This document shows positions 1 to 8,251 of a DNA stretch of 33,748 nt, piece by piece. Made by a program: the position numbers and the translations under genes. Numbering within the stretch: position 1 is the first letter of the stretch; each line of letters begins with the position of its first letter. This DNA is from Phycisphaerales bacterium (GTDB lineage: Bacteria > Planctomycetota > Phycisphaerae > Phycisphaerales > JAGLTS01), in contig JAGLTS010000099.1 of assembly GCA_023135165.1 (NCBI GenBank), forward strand, positions 1 through 33,748, read 5' to 3'. The notes beneath the pieces were generated by a model that did not search any database, was not told where the DNA came from, and worked only from the letters and a program-made list of their open reading frames with translations.

Positions 1-3000
1 GGTCCGACGCGCCTTGGACCCTCGCTCGGCATCGTCACCGGCGACACCGGTGACGATATTGTCGGAGCGCCGATGACCGTCAATCTGTTATCGCTGACGG
101 GCGGCCAACTGATCGCCAAAGCGTCGCCGATCGACTACTGGCTTGACGGGCTGGTCGTGCGGAACGGTGACGTGAATCGCGTTCGTCTCGCCGGCGCCGC
201 CGGTGATGTCATCGTCGAGAACGGCGATCTCAACCGCCTCACCGCGAACGCCGACAACAAACTCGAACCCGATGGATACGACGGCATCATCGGATCGGTC
301 TATGCCGAGAACATCAACCGCGTTGAGATCGGCTCCGGCCTGATGCACGAGGGCGAATCGCATCTTGCCCGGGCCGGCATCTTCGCAGACCACTTCATCA
401 ATCGCATCACCGGCAAGGGAGTCGGCAACGACATCGAGGGGCTTGTCATCGCGGCGGGAACCCAGTTCTCAGGCGCAGCGACCGCCGACGACGTCATCGC
501 ACGCCTCGCGGCCGTCTCCATCAACCGCGTCTACCTGACCGGCGGCGCATCGCTCATGGGGGCCGAGATCTCCGGCGGCGGCCTCAACGACTGGTTCATG
601 AACCCAAGCGATATATGGGGAGGGATGTTCACCGGCGATATCAACCGGGTCCGCATCAGTGGCGGAGGCATGATCTTCGGCTCGATGTTCGTCGCACGCA
701 ACATCAATCAAATCGACAGCACACAAGGTGCGTGGGATACGAGCATCGCGCACGCGAGGAACGACATCACGCGCATCCGCGCAGCCGAGTTCCGCAACTC
801 GTTGGTCAACGGCCGGCTAGATGAGTCGCCGCACAATCCGCTCGACACGGTCTCTCGTTTCGACCCGTACCTGCCGGAGGGCGCGGGCGCCGACTACAAC
901 ACGGTCATCAACTCGAACTACATCCTCGCCACCGGCAACGTCGATTCGATCTTGACGAGCAAGAACGGCAACATCACGGACCTCGTGATTGAGATCGCGG
1001 GCGACCTGACGAATCTCAAGGCATACGACATTGTCCGAACTGAAGTCGGCGTGAGCACGACGCTGATGCGCGTCGATGCGAAGGGTCGAATCCTCGCCAG
1101 CGAGTTCACCGCGGGCGACATCAACCGCATTCGGGCAGGCGAGGCGATCCGGACCACAAGCATCGAGGCTGCGGGACCGATCGACCGCGTCGAGGTCCGC
1201 CAAGGCGAGATCTACAACACGTTTATCCGATCAGACGGCACGGACGGCCAAATCGGGCGGATCGTCGCGCGAACGCGCATCGAGAACGCCACGATCGAGT
1301 CGGCCGGCCCGATCCGTCTCGTCCAAGCCAAGACCGGTGATGTCAACGTCAGCCTGACCACCTTCAAGGCCGGCGAGGCGCACCTGTACAACGTGACCGC
1401 CGGCCGGGACATCCGTGGCTCGTACAACGTGGATGGCGACATCGTGCTGATGCGAGCCGGGGAGAATCTCGGCACCGACCCCGCGCTGCTCCCAGCCGAC
1501 GCCGACACCGAGATCATCATCGCCACCCATAATCTGCACGAGATCGACGCAAGCGGCGGGCAGATCTACACCGAGATCCGTGTCCAAGGCGCGCAGACCG
1601 GCACCGTCAAGATCGGCGATGTCGTCACGCGAAACGGCACAGCGATGTCCGCCTCAACCGCGACGTATGTCTTCGCGGGATCGGTCAACCACTTCGACTC
1701 GCGCGGCGCGTTCAACGCCACGATCGAGTCGCGGTCCGGCGGCATCGGAACGCTCGCGTTCCGCGGCGCTGTCGGGGCCGCCGCCTCGCTTGTCGCGATG
1801 GATGGCGGAATCAACCGCGTCGCCATGACCGGCACGTTCGCCGGAACCGTCTACGCCGACGATGACATCCAGAGCTTCTCGGTGAACGGCACGGTGAACG
1901 GCGGCAGCGTCACGAGCGATCAAGACATCAGACAGGCGACGTTCACCGGAGCTGTCAACTCATTCATCCTGATGGCGGGCAACACGATCACATCATTCAA
2001 CGCCCGCAGCAGTCTCACCAATACGACGATCGGGGCAGGTGAACGGATCGCCAAGGCGTACGTCGGCGGACTGGCGACGGATGTCAACTTCGTGGCCGGT
2101 CTCGAATCGCTTGGGGCGGATGGCGCTCTCGGCGGTGGTGATGACACCGTCACCAGCGGCGACATCGATACGCTCACGCTTGCCGGCGGCGCGACGCGCG
2201 TCAACGCCCTTGCCGGCTGGGATGTCGGCTTGGACGGCGCGGTCGATCCAGATCCCGATGCGCTCGTTGACGATTCGGTCGCGCCAGGCCTGTCCGTCAT
2301 CGACACGGTGACGGCGAGCGGCGCGGTGCTGAACTCATTCATCCGTGCCGACACGTCGGCTCCCACGGTGCCCGGTTTCAACGGCCAGACGACGTTCAGC
2401 CCTCCGGTGCCCATACCAACCAGCGATGCGATCAGCGCGGCTGCGGTTCGCACCTATGTCTTCGCGGTGAACGATCCGGACTCGGGCGCACCGGGCGTAC
2501 TCACGCTGACGATCACGTACGCCGGTCCAGGCTTCGTTGAGCCGACGATCATCGACAACACCGGCAATGGCTTCTCCGCGGACGACCGGCTCTCACGCCT
2601 TGACATCTACGGCAGCGACGACCACAGCAACCTGACCGTCAACGGCGTGCTGCGCGTGGCGGGCGTGGAAGATCGCACGGGCTTCGCTCACTTGGCGTCC
2701 GATGCGGGCGGGCTGACCATCACCGCTGCGGAGGACCGCTCATTCGGCGATCTGCTGTTCGACGGCAATCTGGTCAACACCGACAGCGTCGCCTTCGACG
2801 GCAATGTGGACAGCTTCACCGTCAGCACGATCAACACGACGGGCACGCTTGTGTTTGCCGAGTTGCTTGATGACTTCACCGCCGCGACGTTCACCTCAGG
2901 CACGTTGACGACCCGCGAGCTGGGCAGCGCGGAGATCACCAGCGGATTCGCCGGCATGATGAATGCCGAAGCCGCTGGCTCAGTTCTCATCGCAGGCGTG

Positions 3001-5775
3001 TGGACCGGCATCGTGAGCGTGACCGATGACATCACATCCGTCACTGCGGCGGCGTTCCAGGGCACGGTGCGGGCGGGCGGCGACATCCAGCGTTTCAACG
3101 CGACGAGCGCGTACCGCGGCATCGTCTCTGCAGGGGACAATCTCGGACCAGCTCGCGTGACCGGAAACACCGACGACTCGTTCTTCCTCGCCGGCTTCGA
3201 CGTCGGACCGAATGGGGCGTTCGGCGGCGGCGACGATGCGCTGTCCAACGGTAATGTCCACTCTGTCAACGTCGGCGGCAACTTCACGCGGTCGGATGTC
3301 GTCGCGGGCATCCAACGCGGAGCCGACGGCTTCCACGGAACCAGCGATGACGTCTACGCGCCCGGCCTGTCGAACATCGGACGCGTGACGATCGGCGGCA
3401 CGGGGACCGGCAGCAACATCGGCAGCGAGAGCTACGCCGTCCTGGCGACCGGAACAGTCGCTCCAGTCACCGTGGCTGGGTACGAGACGCTCGGCTCGGG
3501 GAACTTCGTCGTCAAGAATGTCGATACGGACGTCACGCCCGTGCAGGTGGCCGAGCTCAGAACCGTCCTGGATGGCGATTCCTACACAACATATGTGACG
3601 TTCAATCAGGATGTCGATACGAGCACGCTCTCATCGTCGATCACGATCAGTTCGACCGCCGCGACGCCCAACACGCTTGTCGAAGGCACGGATTACTTCC
3701 TGACATACGACGATGCGACACGGACCGTGGCGATCGCGTTTGAGCCTCACGTCGGTCAATCGACCGATCCGCCGGATCAAGGCCCGGGCGTGGATGAACG
3801 TCCTCCGGGCGTGTACCTCATCACCATTGAGGCCGACCCTGCTGCTGGCGGGCTGACCAGCCGGACCGCGGGCGGGACGCTGGATGGTGACGGCGACGGA
3901 TTCGCCAACGGCGATGCGACCGAGCCGGACTACGAGAGAGGCGTCATCGTGGGAGACGCGGGCGATCGACTCTCACAGATCACGATTACGCTCGATGACA
4001 ACAACACGCCCATCGACCCAACGGACGATCTATTCGCGACGTTGTACGGCGCGACCGACGTGACGAGCACCGGCATTATTCCGATCAACGAAGTGACGCT
4101 GCTGAGCGGCATCATCGGGAATCACCCCGATGAAACCCCGCTGTTCTTCTCGGAGCGGTTGGATGTTGATGCATACGCGATCACAGTGGAGGCCGGGGAC
4201 GTCGTGCGCATACGGACGGTCTTCGCTGAAGGCGACTTCTATGTGACGCTTCGCGACGCATCCGACTACAACGTGGATGTCGTCCGAGCGGGCGATGGCG
4301 AAGCCGGCGGTCGATCGCTGGCGACTGGTTCACTGGAGGATGGTTATGTCTTCCAGCGTCCGGGTACGTACTACCTGACCGTGGTCGCTCGGGCGGTGGC
4401 CGATCCGGCCTATGTGTTCGGATCGCCGTACCCGAACTGGCCTCCGTCGATGATCTCACACGGCATCCTGCCGTACGGCGGGATCTTGGCCGATCCGGGT
4501 ATCGCGGATGTGGGCGACTACACGCTTGAAATCCTCCACTTCCGTGATGGCGATACGGGCTTCCTCGATACAGCCAGCAACCCGATTGGAACCCTGCTCG
4601 ACACCGCAGCGGGGCCTGTCACGGTCAACTCGTCGATCGGCTTCGCCGGGTTCACGGGTCGGCCGGACGAGATCATCAACGACGCTGATGTGTTCCTTCT
4701 GAACAACGGCAATCCACTTCCGCCCGGTTCCATCGTGGATGTCTCGCTGCTGCTGTCCGAACTCGGCGCCGATATCGAGTCGATCGCGACGGGCCAGAAC
4801 ACCAGCCCGCTGCGCGACACGCCGGGCGTTGAGCTGGCTGTCTTCGACGTCACCAACGCCTCGCACTTCACCGATGCGCAGCTCATCGCGGCCCCGACGA
4901 TCAATGCCGTGGGCGATCGACTCACGGGTGATGCGGACTTCTCGTACTCCGTAACGCTGCCCGGCGATCCGGACACGACGCCCGGCACGCCCGGTGCGAG
5001 CAGAATCTACGCGATCATGGTCCAGGGCAACCAGCGGTCGGACTACTCGCTTTCCGTCGAGGTGACATCCGGCGACGGCCTGACGCCGACGCGCGGCAGC
5101 CAAAACGTCCTGCTCGAGCTGGGTGGCGGAACGCTCGACTGGCTTGAGGTCTTCGGCACCACCGAACTGGACGGCTTCGACCTCAACGTCGTCGGCTTCG
5201 CCGGCCAGGAGAGCACGGTGATCGCCACCGTGATGACCAGGCTGAACGCCATCTTCGCGAGCGTGGATGTGACCTTCGCGACAAGCTCCGCCGCATTCGA
5301 GAATCAGGACTTCACGACCGTGTTCCTGTCGTCCAGCTTCGCGCCGCCTGCGTTCGGCGACAACATCGAGTACGCCTTCAACAACGGCATTGACGTGCGG
5401 AACAGCAACACGAACCAGGAGGTCGCGGTCTTCATGCCGAAGTTCGCGCCGCTCGGCCTGGGCCTCGGCGAGGAGGAGGAGTTGAGCAACGCCATCGCCA
5501 ATGTCGTCGCCAAGGAACTGGCGAAGACGTTCGGCCTCCGTGAGATCGATGCGATTGCAGCCGACGCCTCGAACCCCAGCATGACCAACATCCCGTATCC
5601 GTTTGCTCAGGATGACTCGATCATGACCGAGAACCTCCCTGGGGCGTGGACGGGAACCCTGGCGTTCTATGTTGACCCGATGATCCCGATGGCGGCGCTT
5701 CAGCTCGATCCGGGTGAGTTCCTGATGGGTAGCGCCACGGCGCTCGGGATGCTCGACGCGGCCCTCGACGACTGA
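1..5775 (+). CDS. Giant secreted beta-repeat protein with PPC-like and degenerate metzincin-like C-terminal domains (5' partial)
   Basis: The reading frame is open from base 1, so the N-terminus lies outside the window; the ATG at 73 is internal. Roughly the first 800 visible residues are short beta repeats with the recurring core G-D-I-N-R-V/I, which suggests a right-handed parallel beta-helix or solenoid. Two related modules with G-A-x-G-G-G-D-D loops lie at about 2092-2346 and 3187-3450. An SbsA/Big-like segment follows (about 3545-3740). About 4150-4400 (LDVDAYAITVEAGDVVRI, then PGTYYLTV) resembles a bacterial pre-peptidase C-terminal domain. The last 200 residues (about 5130-5720) have the layout of a matrixin/metzincin domain, but the zinc motif HExxHxxGxxH reads KELAKTFGLRE; a Met-turn-like SIM remains at 5617-5625. 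No transmembrane anchor or PEP-CTERM tail is seen. It is probably exported and surface-exposed, with a structural or binding role. The fold calls are by eye. Confidence 0.85.
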   Translation, partial: GPTRLGPSLGIVTGDTGDDIVGAPMTVNLLSLTGGQLIAKASPIDYWLDGLVVRNGDVNRVRLAGAAGDVIVENGDLNRLTANADNKLEPDGYDGIIGSVYAENINRVEIGSGLMHEGESHLARAGIFADHFINRITGKGVGNDIEGLVIAAGTQFSGAATADDVIARLAAVSINRVYLTGGASLMGAEISGGGLNDWFMNPSDIWGGMFTGDINRVRISGGGMIFGSMFVARNINQIDSTQGAWDTSIAHARNDITRIRAAEFRNSLVNGRLDESPHNPLDTVSRFDPYLPEGAGADYNTVINSNYILATGNVDSILTSKNGNITDLVIEIAGDLTNLKAYDIVRTEVGVSTTLMRVDAKGRILASEFTAGDINRIRAGEAIRTTSIEAAGPIDRVEVRQGEIYNTFIRSDGTDGQIGRIVARTRIENATIESAGPIRLVQAKTGDVNVSLTTFKAGEAHLYNVTAGRDIRGSYNVDGDIVLMRAGENLGTDPALLPADADTEIIIATHNLHEIDASGGQIYTEIRVQGAQTGTVKIGDVVTRNGTAMSASTATYVFAGSVNHFDSRGAFNATIESRSGGIGTLAFRGAVGAAASLVAMDGGINRVAMTGTFAGTVYADDDIQSFSVNGTVNGGSVTSDQDIRQATFTGAVNSFILMAGNTITSFNARSSLTNTTIGAGERIAKAYVGGLATDVNFVAGLESLGADGALGGGDDTVTSGDIDTLTLAGGATRVNALAGWDVGLDGAVDPDPDALVDDSVAPGLSVIDTVTASGAVLNSFIRADTSAPTVPGFNGQTTFSPPVPIPTSDAISAAAVRTYVFAVNDPDSGAPGVLTLTITYAGPGFVEPTIIDNTGNGFSADDRLSRLDIYGSDDHSNLTVNGVLRVAGVEDRTGFAHLASDAGGLTITAAEDRSFGDLLFDGNLVNTDSVAFDGNVDSFTVSTINTTGTLVFAELLDDFTAATFTSGTLTTRELGSAEITSGFAGMMNAEAAGSVLIAGVWTGIVSVTDDITSVTAAAFQGTVRAGGDIQRFNATSAYRGIVSAGDNLGPARVTGNTDDSFFLAGFDVGPNGAFGGGDDALSNGNVHSVNVGGNFTRSDVVAGIQRGADGFHGTSDDVYAPGLSNIGRVTIGGTGTGSNIGSESYAVLATGTVAPVTVAGYETLGSGNFVVKNVDTDVTPVQVAELRTVLDGDSYTTYVTFNQDVDTSTLSSSITISSTAATPNTLVEGTDYFLTYDDATRTVAIAFEPHVGQSTDPPDQGPGVDERPPGVYLITIEADPAAGGLTSRTAGGTLDGDGDGFANGDATEPDYERGVIVGDAGDRLSQITITLDDNNTPIDPTDDLFATLYGATDVTSTGIIPINEVTLLSGIIGNHPDETPLFFSERLDVDAYAITVEAGDVVRIRTVFAEGDFYVTLRDASDYNVDVVRAGDGEAGGRSLATGSLEDGYVFQRPGTYYLTVVARAVADPAYVFGSPYPNWPPSMISHGILPYGGILADPGIADVGDYTLEILHFRDGDTGFLDTASNPIGTLLDTAAGPVTVNSSIGFAGFTGRPDEIINDADVFLLNNGNPLPPGSIVDVSLLLSELGADIESIATGQNTSPLRDTPGVELAVFDVTNASHFTDAQLIAAPTINAVGDRLTGDADFSYSVTLPGDPDTTPGTPGASRIYAIMVQGNQRSDYSLSVEVTSGDGLTPTRGSQNVLLELGGGTLDWLEVFGTTELDGFDLNVVGFAGQESTVIATVMTRLNAIFASVDVTFATSSAAFENQDFTTVFLSSSFAPPAFGDNIEYAFNNGIDVRNSNTNQEVAVFMPKFAPLGLGLGEEEELSNAIANVVAKELAKTFGLREIDAIAADASNPSMTNIPYPFAQDDSIMTENLPGAWTGTLAFYVDPMIPMAALQLDPGEFLMGSATALGMLDAALDD

Positions 5776-5803
5776 CGCGGCCCCTTCTCGACGCGATCAC
5801 AGT

Positions 5804-5838
5804 GAAAGCAGGCGTCACGGGATGCCTGCTTTCTTTCT
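5804..5838 (+). terminator. Rho-independent terminator after the giant repeat protein
   Basis: A perfect 10-bp stem (5804-5813 GAAAGCAGGC with 5824-5833 GCCTGCTTTC) has a 10-base loop and is followed by a T-rich stretch. It begins 28 bases after the stop codon at 5773-5775. Confidence 0.8.
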
Positions 5839-6002
5839 GCGCACGTCCGGTGGCTCTCAGTGGGCGACATGATGCCCGCCCCGCCTGCCGAGCGAGGCTG
5901 AGGGACGAGGGGACCTGGACCGTCGTGGGCCGTTGCAGGCGATGGATATCCGGACCCATTCCACGCTTCCGCATTTTTTGCCGGCAAGTGTGACAAAACC
6001 GG

Positions 6003-6030
6003 TTGTGTCCGCGTGGATTGCGGCTATATT
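6003..6030 (+). promoter_or_regulatory. Candidate sigma70-type promoter in the 5776-6256 gap
   Basis: TTGTGT (6003-6008) and TATATT (6025-6030) are separated by 16 bases. The predicted start, near 6037, coincides with the first base of a hairpin. This is a match by eye in a GC-rich background; the TATATT box is the strongest element. Confidence 0.4.
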
Positions 6031-6036
6031 CCATGT

Positions 6037-6175
6037 GTCCACGTGTGTGGACGCTATTGCACAGGGAAAAGAGTCGCGCCCACCGAACGCCACTTCGTTG
6101 GTCGACCTCCTTTCCGACAATTCGAGTGTTGCGTTGAGTCGCCGGAGATCCACGTCAGCTTGCTGACGTTTTTTG
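6037..6175 (+). ncRNA. Candidate small RNA or attenuated leader
   Basis: About 139 bases without a convincing reading frame lie between the candidate promoter and a strong terminator. The 5' end forms GTCCAC-GTGT-GTGGAC (6037-6052) and the 3' end is the terminator hairpin at 6152-6175. Such a unit may be a free small RNA, or a leader whose terminator controls read-through into the PEP-CTERM gene starting at 6257. I could not match it to a known RNA family. The 9-mer TGCACAGGG occurs here (6058-6066) and again at 6206-6214 in the leader of the next gene. Confidence 0.35.
6152..6175 (+). terminator. Rho-independent terminator upstream of the PEP-CTERM gene
   Basis: ACGTCAG-CTTG-CTGACGT (6152-6169) is a perfect 7-bp stem with a tetraloop, followed directly by six Ts (6169-6174). 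It lies about 80 bases upstream of the next start codon and well past the 5804-5838 terminator, so it must end a separate transcript or act as an attenuator. Confidence 0.75.
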
Positions 6176-6195
6176 CATGGCGGCTCGGAACGGTT

Positions 6196-6221
6196 GTCAG
6201 TGATCTGCACAGGGCACTGAC
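6196..6221 (+). repeat. Inverted repeat in the leader of the PEP-CTERM gene
   Basis: GTCAGTG (6196-6202) and CACTGAC (6215-6221) form a 7-bp stem around a 12-base loop. It ends about 20 bases before the AGGAG ribosome binding site at 6243-6247. It could be an operator or an mRNA leader hairpin; no regulator can be named. Confidence 0.35.
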
Positions 6222-6256
6222 GGTCAACGCTGTCGTACCGAGAGGAGCGAGCATAG

Positions 6257-7000
6257 ATGAAGTTGCCGCTGCAAATACCCATTGGTTTGGTCATGGTCGC
6301 TTTTGCCGGCGGCATGGTCACGGCGGATCCAGATCCGCAGGTCAAGTACGTTCTCACCGACCCCGTCACCGGCGAGTCGCAGTTCAGTGATGACCCGTTC
6401 GGAACATACCTTCGTTCCGACGATCCGGTGGTGGTGTACGATGCGCTCGAAGGCATCGACATCGATGGCGATAACGCGAACTTCGCGACCGAGTACCCGC
6501 CGATCGGCGCCCTTATGGATGACTACACGATCGCCGCGTACATCACGGAGCCGCAGGCGCTCGTGACGCACAGCTTCCGAGCTGGGTTCGGGGGAAGTGG
6601 ATCGGCGAACGGTCTGCTGAACGTCCGGTTCCTTGACGAGGGCTTCAACGAGGTCAGTTCGTACTTGGTGAACCTGACCGGCCAGGAAGGGTTCTTCAAC
6701 TACGTCATCAGCCTCACGAGCTACATCCCACTTCCGTCGACGGGGTATGTCGAGTTCGAGTGGGATGAGATGGATCCCCCCAACACGCGCTTCGGGATAA
6801 TGGAGGCCGAGCCTCAACTGGGAAGCAACCGCGGTGATGTCGGCGATTTCCTGACGGATGAGGGCTTTAACGTAGACATTAGCGGTGCGTTCATGGGGAT
6901 ATCGCAGTCGTTTACCTCTGTGGAGATTCCTTCTCCGGGGTCTTTGGCGCCCCTGGCTTTGGCCGGAATCGGCCTGTTCAGCCGGCGCCGCAAGCACTGA
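6257..7000 (+). CDS. PEP-CTERM sorting domain-containing secreted protein
   Basis: This 247-residue protein is exported and probably processed by an exosortase-type system. The N-terminus (MKLPLQIPIGLVMVAFAGGM) is a signal peptide, with the mature protein starting near ADPDPQ. The C-terminus has the three parts of a PEP-CTERM signal: a P-S-P-G variant of the PEP motif, a hydrophobic stretch (LAPLALAGIGLF) and a basic end (SRRRKH). The middle is acidic and beta-rich, with conserved-looking glycine turns but no catalytic motif I recognise. The start is supported by AGGAG (6243-6247) nine bases upstream of ATG. It is a single-gene unit with its own terminator at 7042-7076. The function of the mature domain is unknown; no exosortase gene lies in this window. 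Confidence 0.9.
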   Translation: MKLPLQIPIGLVMVAFAGGMVTADPDPQVKYVLTDPVTGESQFSDDPFGTYLRSDDPVVVYDALEGIDIDGDNANFATEYPPIGALMDDYTIAAYITEPQALVTHSFRAGFGGSGSANGLLNVRFLDEGFNEVSSYLVNLTGQEGFFNYVISLTSYIPLPSTGYVEFEWDEMDPPNTRFGIMEAEPQLGSNRGDVGDFLTDEGFNVDISGAFMGISQSFTSVEIPSPGSLAPLALAGIGLFSRRRKH

Positions 7001-7041
7001 CGACGGCCTCGCCGTCGTGAGCTTGAGTCGATGTGGTCGGG

Positions 7042-7076
7042 CGCCCTGCCTTCTCCGGCAGGGCGTCCGTTTTTTT
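7042..7076 (+). terminator. Rho-independent terminator of the PEP-CTERM gene
   Basis: CGCCCTGCC (7042-7050) pairs perfectly with GGCAGGGCG (7057-7065) over a 6-base loop. TCCG and a run of seven Ts (7070-7076) follow. There is no matching A run on the left side, so it acts on the plus strand only and not on the pilus operon ending at 7125. Confidence 0.9.
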
Positions 7077-7124
7077 CTGCCTCGTGCGACGATCGGCTGC
7101 CGGCCTCGCCGGATGCATGCCAGC

Positions 7125-7607
7125 TCAGTTCGTCGTCTGGTCCAGCGAGTCGACGTTGCAGTTGTTCACAGCGTTGTAGAGACTGATGTTCTCCGCATCA
7201 TCTTCCTGATCGAGAATGCGTGAACGGACCATGCCATTCGATGGGTTGAACCAGAAGGACCCGTTGGCGCCCGCGCCTTGGCCGATGATCTTGGCAGCAG
7301 GGTGCATCATGTCGGACGTCGCAGCGGCATCGTTGTCAAAGACCGGGTAGTCGTGTTCCGAGTCGAATGGGTGTGTGTCGAGATCGCTCTGGAACCATGC
7401 CGGGTCGATCTCGTCGGGGATCTGGTTGGTGCTGGAGTACTGATAGGCGACCTGGCCCTGGATCGTCCTGACGAGGGTCTGTGTGGTGCTCACAGCGGCG
7501 TCTTCGGTCGCCCCGCCGAAGAGCGTGACGACGATTGCCGCGAGGATACCCAGGATCACCACGACGACGAGAATCTCAATGAGCGTGAATGCTTGCTTGC
7601 GATACAT
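7125..7607 (-). CDS. Type II secretion/type IV pilus major pseudopilin, GspG-like
   Basis: This 160-residue prepilin starts MYRKQAFTLIEILVVVVILG, a class III signal with a short basic leader, cleavage before Phe, Glu at position +5 and a long hydrophobic helix. The remainder is a small globular domain containing a G-S-F-W-F-N-P-S-N-G segment like those in bacterial GspG/PulG-type proteins. It is the last gene of the pil operon (transcription runs right to left). A good ribosome site, GGAGGGAG, lies a few bases upstream of ATG at 7607. It is probably the most abundant filament subunit or a GspG/H-type pseudopilin. No second GspG-like gene is present, so it could be either the major pilin or a minor one. 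Confidence 0.85.
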   Translation of the reverse strand: MYRKQAFTLIEILVVVVILGILAAIVVTLFGGATEDAAVSTTQTLVRTIQGQVAYQYSSTNQIPDEIDPAWFQSDLDTHPFDSEHDYPVFDNDAAATSDMMHPAAKIIGQGAGANGSFWFNPSNGMVRSRILDQEDDAENISLYNAVNNCNVDSLDQTTN

Positions 7608-7669
7608 CCGTCTCCCTCCGCAGTCACCGAGTCGAGCGTCACAAACACGAGCAGGCGCGTCGGTCGGGC

Positions 7670-8251
7670 CTACTCCAATCGCCTCGGCGATACTGATGAC
7701 ACCAATCTGATGGGCGGAACGCCTTCGTTCCCCTCAATAGCCAAATCAACATCGTCGTTCGGTTCAATGGTGATGTCGATGGACGCCCGCCGGAGTTTCG
7801 GGCCGACGTCATAGGTCAGTTCAAACGAGCAGGCCGACACGCCTCCGAGCATCGGCTGAATCTCTTCGTCGACCTCCCCTGGGTTCAGAACGACGTTGAG
7901 TTCCTCATCACCGGCGCTGTAGCGTATCTCGATGTACTGGCCCGATTCGGTCCTCATGGTGAGGTAGTCGCTGGTGATGGTCGGATTCGTAAGCGGGTTG
8001 GCCGGGAACGGGCCGAACTCGGTACCCGTGCGGACCATCGCGAGCATCCTGTGCATCATGAGTCGTGACACGACGTGCGTGGATGCGGATTCAGTGGTGA
8101 GCTGGTAGCTCTTGAAGGATGCGCTGAGTGCGACCATCGTCGCGGTGAGGAGCGTCGCGCTGATGGCGAGCGCGATCAAGAGCTCGACCATGCTGAACGC
8201 GGCACGGCTTCGGCGTGGGCCGGCGGTAACGTGGAGATGGTCGCTTCTCAT
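7670..8251 (-). CDS. Minor pseudopilin, GspJ/PilW-like
   Basis: This is a 193-residue prepilin-like protein. The start at 8251 overlaps the upstream stop as ATGA and is preceded by GGGAGGG, so I prefer it over a longer frame beginning at 8368. After a basic leader (MRSDHLHVTAGPRRSRA) comes AFSMVELLIALAISATLLTA, a prepilin peptidase site with Glu+5 and the N-terminal helix. The rest is beta-rich, typical of GspJ/PilW minor subunits, which prime filament assembly at the inner membrane. It is translationally coupled to the large PilX/GspK-like gene. The subfamily is assigned by gene order and size, so GspJ versus PilW is undecided. Confidence 0.8.
   Translation of the reverse strand: MRSDHLHVTAGPRRSRAAFSMVELLIALAISATLLTATMVALSASFKSYQLTTESASTHVVSRLMMHRMLAMVRTGTEFGPFPANPLTNPTITSDYLTMRTESGQYIEIRYSAGDEELNVVLNPGEVDEEIQPMLGGVSACSFELTYDVGPKLRRASIDITIEPNDDVDLAIEGNEGVPPIRLVSSVSPRRLE

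Noticed and set aside
6050-6230. c-di-GMP (GEMM) riboswitch suggested by GCACAGGG motifs upstream of the PEP-CTERM gene
   Set aside because: Only the short GCACAGGG core is shared; the following CAAAGCC-like elements and the expected paired stems were not found.
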